A stretch of 52,967 nt of DNA from Streptomyces lasiicapitis. GTDB lineage: Bacteria > Actinomycetota > Actinomycetes > Streptomycetales > Streptomycetaceae. Under the pieces are notes generated by a model. It was not told where the DNA came from. It made no database searches and worked only from the letters and a program-made list of their open reading frames with translations. The translations under genes were made by a program, and so were the position numbers. Positions 1-9,560 of the stretch are shown here, piece by piece. The stretch covers positions 1 through 52,967 of the forward strand of contig NZ_BMNG01000030.1 of assembly GCF_014646335.1 (NCBI RefSeq). Reading direction: 5' to 3'. How positions within the stretch are numbered: position 1 is the stretch's first letter; each line of letters starts with the position of its first letter.

Positions 1-17
1 CAACTCCGTTGCCCGGC

Positions 18-71
18 GGCCGAATTCGCTCCGCGATTCGGCCTGATAGGAATTCGCTCCGCGAATTCCTA
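18..71. repeat. Two tandem hairpins on a shared EcoRI-like core
   Basis: Two adjacent inverted repeats share the core gaattcgctccgcga. The first (18-43) pairs with one bulged base. The second (47-57 with 61-71) is a perfect 11-bp stem around a TCC loop. They look like a short intergenic hairpin array, possibly a terminator for a gene left of the window. This is inference from structure only. Confidence 0.6.
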
Positions 72-115
72 GGGCTGGCTAAGGGGTCGGCACCGTCTGG
101 GCTCTCGCTTCTCCT

Positions 116-144
116 AAAGGTTCTGACGGCTTGTCAGAACCTTT
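116..144. terminator. Hairpin in AT-rich spacer
   Basis: A perfect 12-bp inverted repeat (116-127 with 133-144) with a 5-base loop, followed by TTTAAATATT. It resembles a rho-independent terminator on the plus strand for a gene outside the window. From 145 to about 479 the DNA has clearly lower GC than the rest, and I see no convincing gene. Confidence 0.5.
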
Positions 145-479
145 AAATATTGTCGATACGAGAAAACTTTTGACGCAGAGAATTTCAACTCATGAGATCC
201 GATATACCGTCAGAACGGCCTCTCGTTTCAAGAGATGCCAAACTCGATAACCTCCTTCCCGTTACCCGCTCACCCATTTCACAACCTTTAACGTTTCATG
301 ATCGATATCCGTATACAAGCCCCCTGCCTGACTAGGGTGTTGAACGAATCCAGTCACCTAAATCGATGCTGCTGTCACAACACGTGGCTAGGAAACCCGA
401 AGGGTCTCCACCCCTGAAGCACACCCGAATGCGGAGCAAAGCAGGCCACGATGCCGGGGGAACGTCTCGTGCGGATCAC

Positions 480-989
480 TCAGTTGAGCTGCCCGTGGAT
501 GAGATAAGGCGGCGTCCAAGCTGTGGCGCGGTGAGCGTGATGGCCACTCCGCTCCGAAGAAGCGGCGGGCGTCAGCCGCAAGGCGGAGGCCAACTGCTGG
601 CCGGCCTCCAGCCTGGTGGCCACCTGAGGCAGTCCCAGGCAGCCGGTGACTCTCGGCCAGGGGCACAGCGTCCATGTCAGCCCAACGTAGCCGCCCGACC
701 GGAAGACGGCTGACATCGAGAGGTCCCTGTCGTTGGTCTCCCCGGTCCGTTCGCTGTCCCACCCCTTGGTGGTTCGAAGCCAGAGCTTCCAGGAACTAGG
801 TGAGACCGTTTCCCCGGGTCCAGGCCATATCTCGTTGGTGTCGGCAATCAAGTCAGGGGCGCGTAGATCGACGGTGTAGTGCGTGGAGCCTTCCTCGATG
901 CTAAGCCGTCGCGGAACTTCACGCTCACAACGGACGCTGCCGCGGTTCCGCAAAGATGTGACGAGCGGACCTTCCGGAAGAATGGCCAT
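480..989 (-). CDS. Hypothetical protein downstream of the ATP-grasp gene
   Basis: An open frame of 169 codons if it starts at the ATG at 989, 53 bases after the stop of the ATP-grasp gene on the same strand. The middle part has protein-like composition, with several Trp residues (motifs SSWKLWLRTTKGW and GYVGLTWTLCPW), which is unusual for a chance frame in GC-rich DNA. There is no clear ribosome site before 989, so the start is uncertain. I recognise no domain. It may be the second gene of a two-gene unit with the ATP-grasp enzyme. It could also be a decayed gene, since the local GC is lower than elsewhere. Confidence 0.4.
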   Translation of the reverse strand: MAILPEGPLVTSLRNRGSVRCEREVPRRLSIEEGSTHYTVDLRAPDLIADTNEIWPGPGETVSPSSWKLWLRTTKGWDSERTGETNDRDLSMSAVFRSGGYVGLTWTLCPWPRVTGCLGLPQVATRLEAGQQLASALRLTPAASSERSGHHAHRATAWTPPYLIHGQLN

Positions 990-1042
990 CGACGATTGCG
1001 ATTCTTGTGGTGTACGGCGCCCATCTGTGATGGGCTGAGTTG

Positions 1043-2455
1043 TCAGGCCGAATCGCTGATTTCGTGGAAGGTGCACGCAACTCGGGCACCGCCCGCCATG
1101 ATGGCGGCGCCGGCATCGGGATCCATGCTTCCCCGCACCAGGCACCCGTTGTAGCCGTCCTCTCCTGTGACCTCGGGGTCGGCAAGGAAGACACCCCAGT
1201 TGAGGAAGAGTTCCTGGAAACCAGTCCCCTCATCGGCAGGAAACACTTCGGGCAACGGTCGGATCCGCTGTTGGACCACATAGGGTCCGTCCATCGCGGC
1301 CGCGAGGCTCTCCCTCCACTCCTCTGGGGTCGCCGTCCAGCCGGGAACGATGCCACTGCCGCCGTGCAGGAGCGTCGGTTTGAGTATCAACTCCTGCTGT
1401 TGGGCTACGGCGTATGTCATGAGGTCGGTTTCCTGACCACTTGCGTCGGTCGCAGTACGTCTGACTTGCCGCGTCCAGGGCAGGAATCGGTCGATGCATT
1501 CCAACTCCGCCGCGGAGAATGCGGACCGATGCCGATTGTCGGAGAGTATGGCCAACGTGCCCTTATTGCCATACAGTTCAGCGTCGAGTCGGCTAAACAT
1601 TCCGACCTGGCCACTTTCGACTGCGCGCAGGATCGGTTCGACGAGTTCGCCGTCAACGGCAGAGACGATCTCTTGGACGAGGAAAAAGCGGTACACCACA
1701 TCGATAGCTCGGCCGTCCACTTCAAGACGTCCATCATCTTCTTCGCGCACCTGACCGACGTGGCATGGAATCGCGTCTATCCCCAAGTCGTCGAGCAGTG
1801 CTGCCATGACCTTCAGTCGGGGCTCGTGCGACTCAAAGCTCTCGGGCCAGTCGACCAGGGCGACCACAGGCCGATGGTCACCGTTAAGGTGCGCCGCACA
1901 CTCGGCGAACATGGTGTCCACGATGCCGCGCAGCGTGTCGATGTATCCGAGACGATGCTCCGCAGTGAATTCGGCCAGTGCTGGGTGCTGAAGCATGGCC
2001 CAGTTGATGTCTGCGTTCTCGAAGCCGCCGAGGGCACTGGTGATGTTGAGTTCGAGGAGCTTGAAGCCGTCGGTGTCGCGGTACAGATCAGCATGTGCGA
2101 GCGGGAGTAGGGGCGGCCCCGCCTTCGCTGCCCGCCTCACCACAGCAGCCTGGGTCTCGGTCATGCCGACACTCCGTGCCAGAGCAGTGGTGTCACCGCC
2201 GAAGAGTCGCTCGGGAAGCTGAGTCAGAAGCCCGTGGACCAATCTCAGGTCGGTTGCAAGGGCACGGCGCTCGACAGCCGAGATGAATACCGGCGAAGGG
2301 AGGAATCGGCCTTGATGGTCCACCGTGACCAGGTCATCGGCGAAGACATGCCGGGTCAGCTCCAAGGGATCGGCGCCATGCCGGGCCAAATGCCTCAAGT
2401 ATTCCGCACCAAGGACGGACCGGGGGACGCATGAGGCGTTCGAGGGCTGCGTCAT
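1043..2455 (-). CDS. ATP-grasp family ligase-like protein
   Basis: A 470-residue protein that I read as an ATP-grasp enzyme, possibly of the glutathionylspermidine-synthase-like, circularly permuted type. The C-terminal third holds ILKPTLLHGGSGI, a nucleotide-binding lysine plus glycine-rich loop. It is followed by YVVQQRI and a late acidic and asparagine-containing stretch (FQELFLNWGVF) of the kind that binds Mg-ATP. A mid-protein LLELNITSALGG segment also fits the fold. Such enzymes activate a carboxylate as acyl phosphate and join it to an amine; the substrate here cannot be inferred. Codon GC is lower than in the cluster proper, so it is likely flanking genome. Fold assignment is fairly sure, function unknown. 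Confidence 0.65.
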   Translation of the reverse strand: MTQPSNASCVPRSVLGAEYLRHLARHGADPLELTRHVFADDLVTVDHQGRFLPSPVFISAVERRALATDLRLVHGLLTQLPERLFGGDTTALARSVGMTETQAAVVRRAAKAGPPLLPLAHADLYRDTDGFKLLELNITSALGGFENADINWAMLQHPALAEFTAEHRLGYIDTLRGIVDTMFAECAAHLNGDHRPVVALVDWPESFESHEPRLKVMAALLDDLGIDAIPCHVGQVREEDDGRLEVDGRAIDVVYRFFLVQEIVSAVDGELVEPILRAVESGQVGMFSRLDAELYGNKGTLAILSDNRHRSAFSAAELECIDRFLPWTRQVRRTATDASGQETDLMTYAVAQQQELILKPTLLHGGSGIVPGWTATPEEWRESLAAAMDGPYVVQQRIRPLPEVFPADEGTGFQELFLNWGVFLADPEVTGEDGYNGCLVRGSMDPDAGAAIMAGGARVACTFHEISDSA

Positions 2456-2470
2456 GGAAGGGTTCTCTTT

Positions 2471-2749
2471 TCAAGTACAGGGAACTGAACAGCCCGAACT
2501 CCGGGTGCGTTGCACCTGTCGACGACGGTCTCTCCCCCCCTTTTTCTGTCCCTGCGCACATACCACTGCCATGAGCGGCTCCTCCGAAAAGATCTCCGCG
2601 AGAATGCCCAAGGATTGCCGTTTCTCCGGAAAAGGCGTCACGAACAGGGGATGCCCGTTAACCTTCCATGTTTCGTCGCGATGTGTCAACGAGATCAACT
2701 TGGCCTGCCCGAAGGGCCGTCTCACTGTTGCGGATTGTTCGCAGGTCAC
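2471..2749 (-). CDS. Possible small hypothetical protein
   Basis: A 92-codon frame from a GTG, ending 15 bases before the ATP-grasp start. The internal sequence (KLISLTHRDETWKVNG) reads like a real protein, but the C-terminus is Arg-rich and low in complexity, and there is no ribosome site before the GTG. It may be a short upstream partner of the ATP-grasp gene or a chance frame. The rest of the 2456-3016 spacer shows no other gene. Confidence 0.28.
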   Translation of the reverse strand: MTCEQSATVRRPFGQAKLISLTHRDETWKVNGHPLFVTPFPEKRQSLGILAEIFSEEPLMAVVCAQGQKKGGRDRRRQVQRTRSSGCSVPCT

Positions 2750-3016
2750 ATATGCGGAGCGGAAATGCCTCTTCCGGCAACCTCTGTCGGGCGGTTTGTG
2801 AGAGGAAGTCCTGGTTTCCGGCCGGTCCTCACGGCATGTTCAACTGCGGCACAGCTCTGGTTGAACACCGCAGGGTGTCGTCTGCACGGGCTCGGCCCTT
2901 GCGCGCAGCGGTGTAGGACTGCGCCGCCCGATCGCGTGCTCCTGGCAGCGGTTATGTCGGCACAGGGTGGTGCTACCCATCGTGGAGGCCGAGCTGGAGG
3001 CTGTAGTCGAGACCAG

Positions 3017-4345
3017 TCAGTCCGGAATTTCCCGTTTCTTGAACTTTGGCTCGGTGTGGAGGGCTTCGTCGGCGGCTCGTTCGCCTGAGCGGATTGCGCC
3101 TTCGATGTAGCCGGCCCATTGGGTGGCGGTTTCGCTGCCGGCCCAGTGGATTCGTCCTATGGGGGTGCGCAGTGCCGGGCCGATGCTGGTGAGGACTCCT
3201 GGTGGGTAGTAGGCGCTGTATCCGCCGCGGCAGTACGGGTCTTCGGTCCAGTTTTTCTCTCGCCAGTCGGTGGGGTGGGCTGCGTGTGGTCCGTATCCGC
3301 GTATGAGGGATCGGATTGTTTTTGCTTTGCGTTCTTCTGTTGTCAGTTCTGTCATTTGCTGGGCGGCACGGCCCGTGATGAGGGTGCACAGCAGGCCCGG
3401 TCCTTTTGGGCGGGTGACGTCGAAGGTGGTGGGACCGTCGAGGTCGAGGGTGAGGCCTGAGAGTCCGTCTGTTCGCCAGAAGGGGGTGTCGTACACGGCG
3501 AAGGTCTTGAGGGCTGAGCCCATGGGCATGCGTTGGGTCAGTTGGTCGCGGGCGGCGGGCATGGGTGGGTCGTAGTGGATGCGGCCGGCCAGGGGCGGTG
3601 GGATGGTGACGATCACGCGCTTGGCCCGTAAGCCGTCGACGAGGACGTCGTCTTTGGTGTGGTGGATGGATGTGACGGGTGTGTTCAGCCGGATGGCGTC
3701 GCCGAGTTCGGCGGCGATGGACTGGGCGGGGCCGTCTGCGCCGTGGGTGAAGAGGTGGCCGGTGGTTTCTGCTTCTATGCCGCCTCTGATTCCGCCGGTG
3801 CTGCGGATGGCGGTGATGAGGGCGAGCATGGACACGCTTGCCACGTCGACGGACAGTTCTCCGCCCAGGACTGTTTCGGCGATGCGGCGGGCGTGCGGTG
3901 TGGGCAGTCGGCGGCGCAGCCAGGTGGCGACGGTGGTTGAGTCGAGGTGTTGTGCCTGGGTGGTGGTGAGTGTGCGGGTGGTGAGGCGGTCCAGTTTCCA
4001 GAGTGCGGCGGCCAGTAGTGCGGTGATGTGTGGGGGCAGGGGCGGGAGTTGTCCGGTGTAGCGGTGGCGTGAGGTGTTGGTCAGGAGGAGGTTGTCGCCT
4101 TGTTCGTGGCTGGTGAAGGTTGTTGCGCCGTATGTGTTTGCGAGTGCGGTGAAGTGGGTGTGGGTGGGGGCGATCCATTGGCCGCCGAGGTCGATGGCCC
4201 AGTTTCCGGCTACGTGTGAGGTGTGGGTTCGGCCGCCGACTCGGTTGCTTGCTTCGAGTACGAGGATGTCGAGTCCGGCTGTGCGGAGTCGGCGCGCGGC
4301 GCAGAGTCCTGCGTAGCCGGCGCCGACCACGATGACGTCGTGCAT
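3017..4345 (-). CDS. Flavin-containing amine oxidase (MAO family)
   Basis: A 442-residue FAD-dependent amine oxidoreductase. The N-terminus is a classic dinucleotide fold, VVGAGYAGLCAARRL, followed by LEASNRVGGRT, the FAD-binding GG doublet of the monoamine oxidase family. The C-terminus has IHWAGSETATQWAGYIEGA, the motif that closes the flavin site. It would oxidise a primary or secondary amine to an imine or aldehyde. The ATG at 4345 is chosen because the Rossmann strand begins at the next residues; the frame runs 22 codons further upstream without support. It is divergent from a TetR gene across a short spacer with a palindrome, so it is probably that regulator's target. Substrate unknown. 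Confidence 0.88.
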   Translation of the reverse strand: MHDVIVVGAGYAGLCAARRLRTAGLDILVLEASNRVGGRTHTSHVAGNWAIDLGGQWIAPTHTHFTALANTYGATTFTSHEQGDNLLLTNTSRHRYTGQLPPLPPHITALLAAALWKLDRLTTRTLTTTQAQHLDSTTVATWLRRRLPTPHARRIAETVLGGELSVDVASVSMLALITAIRSTGGIRGGIEAETTGHLFTHGADGPAQSIAAELGDAIRLNTPVTSIHHTKDDVLVDGLRAKRVIVTIPPPLAGRIHYDPPMPAARDQLTQRMPMGSALKTFAVYDTPFWRTDGLSGLTLDLDGPTTFDVTRPKGPGLLCTLITGRAAQQMTELTTEERKAKTIRSLIRGYGPHAAHPTDWREKNWTEDPYCRGGYSAYYPPGVLTSIGPALRTPIGRIHWAGSETATQWAGYIEGAIRSGERAADEALHTEPKFKKREIPD

Positions 4346-4374
4346 GGTGGCTCCCCGTTTTGCATCGGGTGTTT

Positions 4375-4390
4375 TACAACGAGCGTTGCA
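4375..4390. promoter_or_regulatory. Probable TetR operator between divergent genes
   Basis: The 16-bp inverted repeat TACAACG-AG-CGTTGCA matches at 6 of 7 positions per arm. It lies in the 76-bp gap between the amine oxidase (minus) and the TetR gene (plus). Position and symmetry suggest the regulator binds here and controls both genes. Confidence 0.55.
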
Positions 4391-4421
4391 TGACGTGTGC
4401 GGGGCGTGCAAGAGTGGTCGG

Positions 4422-4961
4422 GTGCCCCGTCAGGTCGACCATGCTGCCCGTCGTCGCGACATCGGTGCCGCGGTCTTGAGGATCGCTGCCGAGCGCGGTT
4501 TCCGTGAGGCGACGATCCGTGCTGTGGCCGCGGCGGTGGGTGCTTCCACCTCGCAGGTCACGCACTACGTCAGTGGCCGGGACGAGTTGATCCGGATTGC
4601 CGTGCGCCATGAGGTCGAGGCCCGGCAGGCCCAGGTCACCGAGTTGCTCGCCGGCAGTGAGCGGCCGTTGCGCGCGCTGGTGGAGTGGGCGGTGCTGGGT
4701 GCTGGTGACGAGGCGCAGCGGGTCTGGCTGGCGATTGTGCTGGGGGCGCGGACCGAGCCGGTGGTGCGCGGTGAGCTCGAGGTGTTCAACGGGTGGTGGG
4801 ATGCGGTGGTGCGGCGTCTGGTCGGCAGTCCCGGTGATGCGGATGTCGTGGATGTGCTGGTCGACGGGCTGGTGCTGGCCGGTTTGGAGGCGCCTGAGGA
4901 GTGGCCGTCCGGGCGGCGGTTGCGGGTGGTGGATGCGGTGCTGGCGCCGCTGGGTCTCTAG
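4422..4961 (+). CDS. TetR family transcriptional regulator
   Basis: A 179-residue TetR-type repressor. The N-terminal helix-turn-helix is visible as AVLRIAAERGFREATIRAVAAAVG followed in register by STSQVTHYV, in which the recognition helix ends in the usual H-Y. The C-terminal part is the variable ligand-binding domain. I chose the GTG at 4422, about 16 residues before the first helix; the frame stays open upstream but overlaps the operator and the divergent gene. It most likely represses the adjacent amine oxidase and itself, with an amine or related molecule releasing it. The ligand is inference. Confidence 0.85.
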   Translation: MPRQVDHAARRRDIGAAVLRIAAERGFREATIRAVAAAVGASTSQVTHYVSGRDELIRIAVRHEVEARQAQVTELLAGSERPLRALVEWAVLGAGDEAQRVWLAIVLGARTEPVVRGELEVFNGWWDAVVRRLVGSPGDADVVDVLVDGLVLAGLEAPEEWPSGRRLRVVDAVLAPLGL

Positions 4962-5088
4962 GGCTCTGCCCGGTGGGCTGGTGCGGGACGAAGTGGGTGA
5001 TCTCGTTCCGCTCTCTGGGGCTGTTTCGGCTTTTATGATCACTGCGGGTCTCCAGGGGGGAGGCCCTGTGTCTTTGGGGAGGGCCAAC

Positions 5089-5454
5089 ATGTCCGGAGTT
5101 TCCAGGCGGTCGGTGCTGGGTTACTCGGGTTCGGCGGCGGCGGGTGCGGTGCTTGCCTCTGCGGGGCCGGCGCAGGCGGAGGACGGCAAGGGCGTGCAGG
5201 GTGCTCAGGCGGGCGAGGGCGGCCGGGCGGCGGCGGTGGCGTTCGAGCCGGGGACTCAGTTCAGCGGGCGGGTCCAGCACGGTTCGGGCTATGCGGAGGT
5301 GTCGCTGACGTTCAGTGTCCGGCACGAGGAGACTTCCGGGCAGCAGGAGATCTCGCCTGCGGATATCGCGGAGGCGCTCAATGACCTTGCTGCCAAGCGG
5401 GGGTGGCCGCGGATCACGTTCTATGGGACGCCGCCGAAGGCGCCGTTGAACTGA
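5089..5454 (+). CDS. Tat-exported small protein of unknown function
   Basis: A 121-residue protein that starts at the ATG at 5089 behind a GGGGAGGG ribosome site. The N-terminus is a twin-arginine signal, SRRSVLGYSGSAAAGAVLASA, ending in AQA before an acidic stretch, so it should be exported folded and cleaved near residue 30. The mature part is about 90 residues, with a predicted beta-rich start (TQFSGRVQHGSGYAEVSLTF) and one helix (ISPADIAEALNDLAAKRGW). I recognise no family. It lies 127 bases after the TetR gene and may be read through from it. Confidence 0.7.
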   Translation: MSGVSRRSVLGYSGSAAAGAVLASAGPAQAEDGKGVQGAQAGEGGRAAAVAFEPGTQFSGRVQHGSGYAEVSLTFSVRHEETSGQQEISPADIAEALNDLAAKRGWPRITFYGTPPKAPLN

Positions 5455-5555
5455 CGCGAGGCGAGGTCCAGGACCCGGACCGGCCGCCCTTGCCGCTGCC
5501 GGGGAGTCGTGGTTGGCCACGATGGGGCGGTCGGGCGTGGGCTGGGCCTGCTGAT

Positions 5556-5595
5556 GGCGGGACGTCGGCGTCCTGCTGGTGGATGGCGTCCCGCC
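5556..5595. terminator. Hairpin between convergent genes
   Basis: A 9-bp inverted repeat (GGCGGGACG with CGTCCCGCC) with a 22-base loop, between the Tat protein gene (plus) and a P450 gene (minus). The long loop makes the terminator call weak. The rest of the 5455-5690 spacer shows no gene. Confidence 0.35.
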
Positions 5596-5690
5596 TTCGA
5601 GCGCTGGAGAGCCGGCAGCAGCGCGTAGACGGCGTGTTCATCCGGGCCGTCGGTGTCCCGGGCCCAGGAAGCCTTGTGCGGTGCGGTGGT

Positions 5691-6896
<1,206 letters not shown>

Positions 6897-7043
6897 GGAG
6901 TCTCCCCTTTTTCGGTTTGCGTAGTTGTCTTCTGTGGTTGTCTCGGGCGCCGGCCGGGCGGGTGGGCTGGCTCGCGGCCGGATGCCGGAGCCGGTCCGGC
7001 CGGGGTGCCGGAGCCCGGTTCATGGGGCTGCGGCCGCGGGCGA

Positions 7044-7077
7044 AGGCCCCCACCCGGGGTGCCGGGGGCGGGGGCCT
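7044..7077 (-). terminator. Hairpin after the second P450 gene
   Basis: An 8-bp stem, AGGCCCCC with GGGGGCCT, directly 3' of the P450 gene that ends at 7089. It could attenuate read-through into the next P450. There is no U-tract, as is common in Streptomyces. Confidence 0.4.
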
Positions 7078-7088
7078 GTGTGTTGCCG

Positions 7089-8264
7089 CTACCAGGTGAC
7101 CGGGAGGCGCTCCAGGCCGTACACCAGGCTCTTCTGGCGGAAGGTCAGGTCGTCGATCTTGCCGACCAGGCGGATGTCGGGGAGGCGGGACAACAGGGAG
7201 GTGATGGCTATTTCGACCTCGCGGCGGGCCAGGGAGGCGCCGGCGCACAGGTGGGTGCCGAAGCCGAAGGCGACGTGGCGGTTGTCGCCGCGCTCCAGGT
7301 CGAAGCGCTCGGGGTCGGGGAAGGCCTTGGCGTCGTGGTTGGCGGCGGGGACGGCCAGGATCACCAGTTCGCCGGCGGTCATGGCCGTGCCGGAGAAGGT
7401 CATGTCCTGATCGACGACGCGCAGGACGTTGTCCTGGGAGACCGACCAGAAGCGCAGGGACTCCTCGACGAAGGCGGTGATGCGCTCGGGGTCCTCAATG
7501 AGCTGGGCGCGGACCTCGGGGTTGGTCATCAGGGTCAGGGCGCTGAGCGCGATCTGGCTGGTGGTGGTCTCGTAGCCGGAGACGAGGATGAAGCGGACCA
7601 TGGGCAGGAGGTCTTCGCGGGACAGTTCGCCGCTCTGGACGCGGTCGGTGATCAGGCGGCTGATCAGGTCGTCCTGGGGCTCGCGTTCGCGGCTGGCGAT
7701 GAGGCGGTTGAGGTAGGCGTTCATCTCGTAGTAGGCGGCCCAGGACTCCTCGGGCTTGTCCAGGCTCAGGATGGTGCGGCTCTGCTCGGCGAAGGTGCGG
7801 TAGTCCTGCTGGGGCACGCCCAGGAGCTGGGCGATGACCTGGGTGGGCAGGGCCAGGGCGAATTCGGAGTACAGGTCCAGGGGGCGCGGGAGGGTTTCGA
7901 GGCGGTCCAGGAGTTCGTCGACGAGTTTCTGGATGCGCGGGCGCCATTCCTTGATGCGTTTGGCGGTGAACTCCGTCATCATCATGTGCCGCTGGCGGCC
8001 GTGCTCGGGCTCGTCCATGCGCCAGAAGGAGTTCAGGTTCTCGTTGGGGGGCAGTTCGGTGCGCGCGCGGCCCATCTTTTCGTCGTCGGAGCTGAAGCGC
8101 GGGTCGTTCATGGCCTGGCGGACGTCGTCGTAGCTGGTGAGCAGCCAGGCCCAGCCGCCGTCGGGCAGGTCCACCTTCGCCGGTCCCTGTTCGCGCAGTT
8201 CGGCGTAGGTGGGGGGTGGGGACATCGGGCACTGGCGGGTCATGGGGTAGGCGGGATTCGCCAT
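7089..8264 (-). CDS. Cytochrome P450 (second of two)
   Basis: A 391-residue P450 with I-helix FILVSGYETTTSQIAL and heme loop FGFGTHLCAGASLAR. Its C-helix region (MDEPEHGRQRHMMM) departs from the common DPPxHTRLR form. The ATG at 8264 follows an AAGGAC site; the frame extends 57 codons upstream only as GC-rich noise. A strong SARP-type promoter lies at 8317-8359, so it is pathway-controlled. Likely role: oxidation of the alkyl or azoxy product. It is clearly related to, but not a duplicate of, the neighbouring P450. Confidence 0.92.
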   Translation of the reverse strand: MANPAYPMTRQCPMSPPPTYAELREQGPAKVDLPDGGWAWLLTSYDDVRQAMNDPRFSSDDEKMGRARTELPPNENLNSFWRMDEPEHGRQRHMMMTEFTAKRIKEWRPRIQKLVDELLDRLETLPRPLDLYSEFALALPTQVIAQLLGVPQQDYRTFAEQSRTILSLDKPEESWAAYYEMNAYLNRLIASREREPQDDLISRLITDRVQSGELSREDLLPMVRFILVSGYETTTSQIALSALTLMTNPEVRAQLIEDPERITAFVEESLRFWSVSQDNVLRVVDQDMTFSGTAMTAGELVILAVPAANHDAKAFPDPERFDLERGDNRHVAFGFGTHLCAGASLARREVEIAITSLLSRLPDIRLVGKIDDLTFRQKSLVYGLERLPVTW

Positions 8265-8316
8265 GGTCACACGTCCTTGGATGCGTTGCCGGTCGGGGGT
8301 AGCCGGTCGACAGCCG

Positions 8317-8359
8317 ACCGTAGGGCGCCGCGTTGACGTGCTGCTGACTGCTTCCTGAC
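8317..8359 (-). promoter_or_regulatory. SARP-type box and -10 for the second P450
   Basis: Read on the minus strand, the heptamers GTCAGGA, GTCAGCA and GTCAACG are spaced exactly 11 bp (at 8353-8359, 8342-8348 and 8331-8337). After 8 bp comes TACGGT (8317-8322), a good -10. This is the classic SARP promoter layout and the clearest of the GTCAG type in the window. Confidence 0.75.
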
Positions 8360-8383
8360 GGACCGTGAGGCGCGGTGTTGGCC

Positions 8384-8917
8384 TCAGGCTGCGGGCTGGG
8401 CGGGGGCGGGGGTGTGGAAGCCGCGCTGGTACCACAGCAGGGGCGGGGTGGCGTGGTCGCGGATGCGGATCTGGTGGGGGGTGGCGAGCAGCAGGTCGTG
8501 GTCGCCGGCGCGGATCACGTCCCGGGTGGTGCAGCGCAGGAGGACCTTGGCGTCGGGGAGATGAGGCAGGGCCGTGGTGTCTTCCCAGGCGGCGAAGTCG
8601 CCGGGGGCGAAGCGGTCGACGCCGCGGGTGGCGAAGCGCTGGGCGATGGGGCGGTGGTGTGCGCCCAGGAGGTTGATGACGAACTCGCCGGCCCCGGTCA
8701 TGGCCCGGTGGCAGCTGGAGGTCAGGGCGATGCCGACCATCAGCAGCGGCGGGTCCAGGGAGACGGAGGTCACCGAGCTGGCGGTGAATCCCCAGCGCCG
8801 GCCTCCCTCGTCGAGGGCGGTCACCACCGATACGGGGGCGGCCAGCAGGGCCATCGCGTCCTTGAACGTCTGGGCGTCGGCCACCGCGGGCTGGGTCTGC
8901 TCCTGAACAGGGGTCAT
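8384..8917 (-). CDS. FMN/FAD reductase (VlmR-like partner of an amine N-hydroxylase)
   Basis: A 177-residue flavin reductase of the HpaC/VlmR type. FTASSVTSVSLDPPLLMVGI is the flavin-binding core, and the protein has the usual single-domain length. It starts at the ATG at 8917 behind AAGGAG; the upstream 20 codons lack coding character. It would reduce free flavin with NAD(P)H and hand it to a two-component monooxygenase, here most likely the acyl-CoA-dehydrogenase-fold protein at 18543-19682, as VlmR serves VlmH in valanimycin synthesis. A TTGAG-type SARP box precedes it. The reductase call is firm; the partner is inferred. Confidence 0.9.
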   Translation of the reverse strand: MTPVQEQTQPAVADAQTFKDAMALLAAPVSVVTALDEGGRRWGFTASSVTSVSLDPPLLMVGIALTSSCHRAMTGAGEFVINLLGAHHRPIAQRFATRGVDRFAPGDFAAWEDTTALPHLPDAKVLLRCTTRDVIRAGDHDLLLATPHQIRIRDHATPPLLWYQRGFHTPAPAQPAA

Positions 8918-8967
8918 GGGTGCTCCTTCATCGGGCGGGCAGCGGGGCGGGGGCGGGGTTGCTGGAG

Positions 8968-8999
8968 ACGATGCCAAGAACCACTCAAGACCCGCTCAA
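8968..8999 (-). promoter_or_regulatory. SARP-type box for the flavin reductase
   Basis: On the minus strand TTGAGCG (8993-8999) and TTGAGTG (8982-8988) are 11 bp apart, followed by 8 bp and CATCGT (8968-8973) as a -10. A further CTTGAG lies just upstream but out of the 11-bp register. Confidence 0.6.
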
Positions 9000-9035
9000 G
9001 CCCTCAAGGGGCCGGGCTGTCGGGGGCGCGCCCGG

Positions 9036-9067
9036 TCAAGTGGGGGTTGAGTGACCGGGGGCAGGAT
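9036..9067 (+). promoter_or_regulatory. SARP-type box for the first carrier protein
   Basis: TCAAGTG (9036-9042) and TTGAGTG (9047-9053) are 11 bp apart, followed by 8 bp and CAGGAT (9062-9067) as a -10. Together with the divergent box at 8968-8999 this makes a two-way control region of the TTGAG class. Confidence 0.6.
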
Positions 9068-9133
9068 GGGGTGGCAGGCAATGGGCGTAGGCAGTTGCCT
9101 GCGGACCACGTCAGGACACGTAAGGAGTTGCTC

Positions 9134-9409
9134 ATGGCAGACAGGGAGCCGGTCATGTCCGAGAGCGAGATTCTCGGCTGGCTCACGGAGAGGCTGGGCG
9201 CTCAGGTGTCCCTGCCCGTTTCGCAGATCAATCCCGACGTCCCCTACGTCGAGTACGGCCTCGACTCGGTGGCGGCCCTTGGCCTGTTCGGCGACATCGA
9301 GGAGGAGTTCGGTCTCGTCCTCGACCCGGGCGTCGCCCTGGAGTACTCGACGCTCTCTCTGATGGCCGCCTTCCTGGCCGCGGAGCAGAAAGAGGTCGTC
9401 CACAGCTGA
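9134..9409 (+). CDS. Free-standing acyl carrier protein
   Basis: A 91-residue carrier protein. The phosphopantetheine serine lies in VEYGLDSVAALGLFGDIEEEFG, a textbook motif with the acidic helix II that docks partner enzymes. It starts at the ATG at 9134 behind TAAGGAG. It stands alone on the plus strand, divergent from the flavin reductase. Serine activation would come from the phosphopantetheinyl transferase at 41542-42477. Which acyl group it carries is not known; the neighbouring desaturase or P450s may act on its thioester. Confidence 0.92.
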   Translation: MADREPVMSESEILGWLTERLGAQVSLPVSQINPDVPYVEYGLDSVAALGLFGDIEEEFGLVLDPGVALEYSTLSLMAAFLAAEQKEVVHS

Positions 9410-9454
9410 GCCGGGACGTCCGGCCGGGCCTGATGGATGGCCGGCCGTGAGGGG

Positions 9455-9492
9455 GCGGGGCCGGATCCCTATTCGGGGGGATCCGGCCCCGC
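9455..9492. terminator. Strong bidirectional terminator hairpin
   Basis: A perfect 14-bp stem (9455-9468 with 9479-9492) around a 10-base loop, between the carrier gene (plus) and the MFS gene (minus), which converge here. Confidence 0.75.
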
Positions 9493-9560
9493 CGGCTGTG
9501 TGCTGCGGGGGCGGGCTGCCGCTGCGTGCGGGGGCGCGCCTGCCCGTGCCGGGGGCGGTG

